This document shows positions 5,758 through 7,182 of a DNA stretch of 7,182 nt, one piece after another. The DNA lies in NCBI GenBank assembly GCA_910589195.1, contig CAJUTC010000081.1, positions 1 to 7,182 of the forward strand, written 5' to 3'. Within the stretch, counting starts at the first letter, position 1; every line of letters starts with the position of its first letter. Both the position numbers and the translations under genes were made by a program. The stretch is from an uncultured Lachnospiraceae bacterium. Its GTDB lineage: Bacteria > Bacillota > Clostridia > Lachnospirales > Lachnospiraceae. The notes under the pieces were generated by a model. That model saw nothing but the letters and a program-made list of their open reading frames with translations, was not told the origin of the DNA and ran no database searches.

Positions 5758-6507
5758 TCATTTAATAAATTTTGATGATAAATCACCAATTATATCATTA
5801 TATATAGAACTTCCATCCAGAATGGTTCCATAGGTATCAATCCAGAATGGTATGTATCCACACCTGCTTGCTACCATTTGTGAACCAATATTTGTTATGG
5901 AAGCAGAATAGAATGGAATAATATTTTGTGACAGCAATTTTTTTGTCAGTCCTTTTACTAGATATGTCCCCAATTGGGCATTTCTATATTGTTCCATTAC
6001 ATCGACACCTATTTCCCATACCCCATTTACTGATGATTCCGCCGCGCCCGCGATTCCGATAATGCGGTTCTTGTCCCTAGCAATGAAAACAGTTTTTGTT
6101 GATGTAGGACCATTTTCATCAAATGCTAAGGAATTTTCAAAGCCGGTTAATCCGGCAAGGGATAAAATATCCCTGTAAAAAAGATACTCGCACTCGTAAT
6201 TCAATGATACAAATACATCTTTTGTATCACTATCATCAGGGACATAATGTATGGTCTGCCCATAAACTAATGGAAGTTCAAAAATTTCATCTCTATTTTT
6301 ATGCTGCGAAAGTACTCGTATGTTATCATGTAAATCCTTTGATGTACAAACTACAACACAATTTCTATATGCAAGTATTTTAATGTATGGCAGTTTGGCG
6401 TTAAAATTAACAGAAAACACGGTTGCCGTTCCATTTAATTCTTCTGAACCGCAATAAAATTCTTTTGATAATAATTCTTCAATTTTATTCTTAATGAGTA
6501 CATTCAT
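5758..6507 (-). CDS. GNAT-family N-acetyltransferase with extended N-terminus
   Basis: This 249-residue protein has a GNAT fold in its C-terminal half. The core acetyl-CoA motif A lies at about 163-184: a VWEIGVDV strand, then QYRNAQLGTYLVKGL with the R-x-x-Q-L-G-T version of the R/Q-x-x-G-x-G/A pyrophosphate loop. Motif B follows at 201-222 (SASITNIGSQMVASRCGYIPFW), where NxxS and RCGY are typical. Residues 137-156 (KTVFIARDKNRIIGIAGAAE) form the preceding strands. The N-terminal 130 residues look like a separate or decayed domain, as in two-domain acetyltransferases. The substrate is unknown. ATG 6507 has AGGAG (6517-6513) close upstream. It starts 32 bases after the first GNAT gene ends and stops 59 bases before the small ORF, so it is in one operon. 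Confidence 0.9.
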   Translation of the reverse strand: MNVLIKNKIEELLSKEFYCGSEELNGTATVFSVNFNAKLPYIKILAYRNCVVVCTSKDLHDNIRVLSQHKNRDEIFELPLVYGQTIHYVPDDSDTKDVFVSLNYECEYLFYRDILSLAGLTGFENSLAFDENGPTSTKTVFIARDKNRIIGIAGAAESSVNGVWEIGVDVMEQYRNAQLGTYLVKGLTKKLLSQNIIPFYSASITNIGSQMVASRCGYIPFWIDTYGTILDGSSIYNDIIGDLSSKFIK

Positions 6508-6539
6508 ATTAGCTCCTATAATTTTGCAACTATGAAACG

Positions 6540-7022
6540 TTAGTTCATTACTTTTTGCATTTGATATTGACTCTCTAACCTGTTTTTGGGATTATGGATT
6601 TTAATAATATGAAAACCACATTTATTAACATAGAAATTATGATTTCTACTAGAAAAAATAGGCGTTTCTGTTTCCCAAATCTTTGTGTCCAGATATAATT
6701 TTTCAATCATATTCCACACGTTTGTGCCGATTCCTTGATTTTCAAAAGCCGGATCAATAAAGATATTACCCAGGAAGTTGTGAGTGTTTTCATTTATCCA
6801 CAGAATTACTCCACCAATTAACTGTTTATTCAAGAAAATGCAATATGAGGAAGAATTTTTATGCAATCCCCACTTTCTTAAAAAATCCCCATTATAATAT
6901 CCGTCTGGCCCGCCTTCTTCTTTACCAAGGTGTATTCTTGTATCTTCATCAAAAGCCCGCTCCATTATTTTTGTTAATATGTTTATATGCGATTCCTCTA
7001 ATCGAATGAGTTTCAATTTCAC
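6540..7022 (-). CDS. GNAT-family N-acetyltransferase
   Basis: A single-domain acetyltransferase of 160 residues using a GTG start at 7022. AAGGAG (7035-7030) is 7 bases upstream, and the protein then begins MKLKLIRLEESHI, the normal first strand of a GNAT. An in-frame ATG at 7094 would add 24 Trp/Cys-rich residues without an SD and is rejected. The acetyl-CoA motif A is clear at 86-102: the NIFIDP strand then AFENQGIGT with the Q-x-x-G-x-G/A-like loop (95-100), and NHNFYVNKCGFHII (127-140) is motif B. The acidic GKEEGGPDGYY (33-43) resembles a substrate loop seen in related GNATs. The acceptor is unknown. It is the first gene of the four-gene minus-strand operon; no convincing promoter was found, only a TATACT (7103-7098) lacking a good -35 box. 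Confidence 0.9.
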   Translation of the reverse strand: MKLKLIRLEESHINILTKIMERAFDEDTRIHLGKEEGGPDGYYNGDFLRKWGLHKNSSSYCIFLNKQLIGGVILWINENTHNFLGNIFIDPAFENQGIGTNVWNMIEKLYLDTKIWETETPIFSSRNHNFYVNKCGFHIIKIHNPKNRLESQYQMQKVMN

Positions 7023-7114
7023 ATCGATTCTCCTTTTCGCTTTGCCGATCCTGATCCAGCATTGGCTGAACCATAGCCAAGTAAGTAGACACAAAAAAGT
7101 ATAAAAGTTTTCAA

Positions 7115-7136
7115 GAGCAGACTAAGCATGCTGCTC
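7115..7136 (-). terminator. possible weak terminator of the gene entering from the right
   Basis: GAGCAG (7136-7131 on the minus strand) pairs perfectly with CTGCTC (7120-7115) around a 10-base loop, overlapping the stop of the partial ORF at 7122. The following minus-strand sequence is TTGAAAACTTTTATACTTTTTTG, so T-rich DNA is present but not immediately adjacent. The call is tentative. Confidence 0.35.
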
Positions 7137-7182
7137 CCAGTATAATGCTTCCGCTTCGTTTGGAGTAAGCATATTCAGTGAG
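7122..7182 (-). CDS. 3' end of an unidentified gene, partial
   Basis: The minus-strand frame entering at the right edge reads SLNMLTPNEAEALYWEQHA and then TAG (7124-7122). The composition looks coding: a compact acidic helix-forming end with one Trp and few repeats. Only about 19 codons are visible, so I do not name a family. Its stop lies inside the 7115-7136 hairpin and is 100 bases upstream of the GNAT start, so it is probably a separate unit. Another frame of the same strand stays open to 7113 but looks less coding-like. Confidence 0.4.
   Translation of the reverse strand, partial: SLNMLTPNEAEALYWEQHA

Noticed and set aside
7023..7094. Upstream ATG extension of the first GNAT gene
   Set aside because: The added residues are Trp/Cys-rich and lack an SD, while GTG 7022 has AAGGAG 7 bases upstream and starts the normal GNAT fold.
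1..7182. CRISPR array, tRNA or rRNA genes
   Set aside because: I saw no regularly spaced direct repeats and no tRNA cloverleaf or conserved rRNA sequence on either strand.

Overview
The window looks like chromosomal DNA of a low-to-medium GC Gram-positive anaerobe, most likely a gut Clostridia of the Lachnospiraceae type. The reasons are strong AGGAGG-type ribosome binding sites throughout, an IS110-family transposase with the wording I recall from Lachnospiraceae elements, a flavodoxin-type lipoprotein remnant beside an aldo/keto reductase, and a TetR regulator, DUF4177-like gene and GNAT acetyltransferases typical of such genomes. This is a judgement from remembered families, not a database result.

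Left part (1-1995, plus strand): about 500 bases without a convincing long gene contain a possible short transcription unit (promoter near 69-97, 38-codon ORF 134-250, hairpin 245-267). An intact aldo/keto reductase follows (504-1358), then a decayed flavodoxin-like lipoprotein gene (1375-1866) with at least three frame breaks, closed by a terminator-like hairpin (1965-1993).

Middle (1994-4600): an unexplained stretch with three consecutive potential stem-loops leads into a promoter and a perfect 17-bp inverted repeat directly ahead of an intact TetR-family regulator (2213-2803). Next come a DUF4177-like ORF broken by one base and the SD and start codon of a further gene that is cut off after about six codons by a truncated, frameshifted IS110-family element on the minus strand (about 3080-4516). 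The DNA upstream of the dead transposase is rich in inverted repeats and is a candidate bridge-RNA region.

Right part (4602-7182): a small two-helix membrane protein (plus strand) ends at a good terminator and faces a compact minus-strand operon. In transcription order this is GNAT acetyltransferase (GTG start at 7022), a second larger GNAT protein, a 37-residue hydrophobic small protein, and a class I SAM-dependent methyltransferase. The small ORF overlaps the methyltransferase start by four bases (ATGA) and carries its Shine-Dalgarno sequence. The tail of another minus-strand gene enters at the right edge.

I see no recognisable defence, secretion or biosynthetic system. The most unusual points are the TetR operator-like palindrome, the unlisted 37-aa coupled ORF, the structured leader at 2008-2102, the bridge-RNA candidate, and seven frame disruptions, mostly one-base and mostly in short homopolymers, concentrated between 1375 and 4254 while the genes outside that zone are open.
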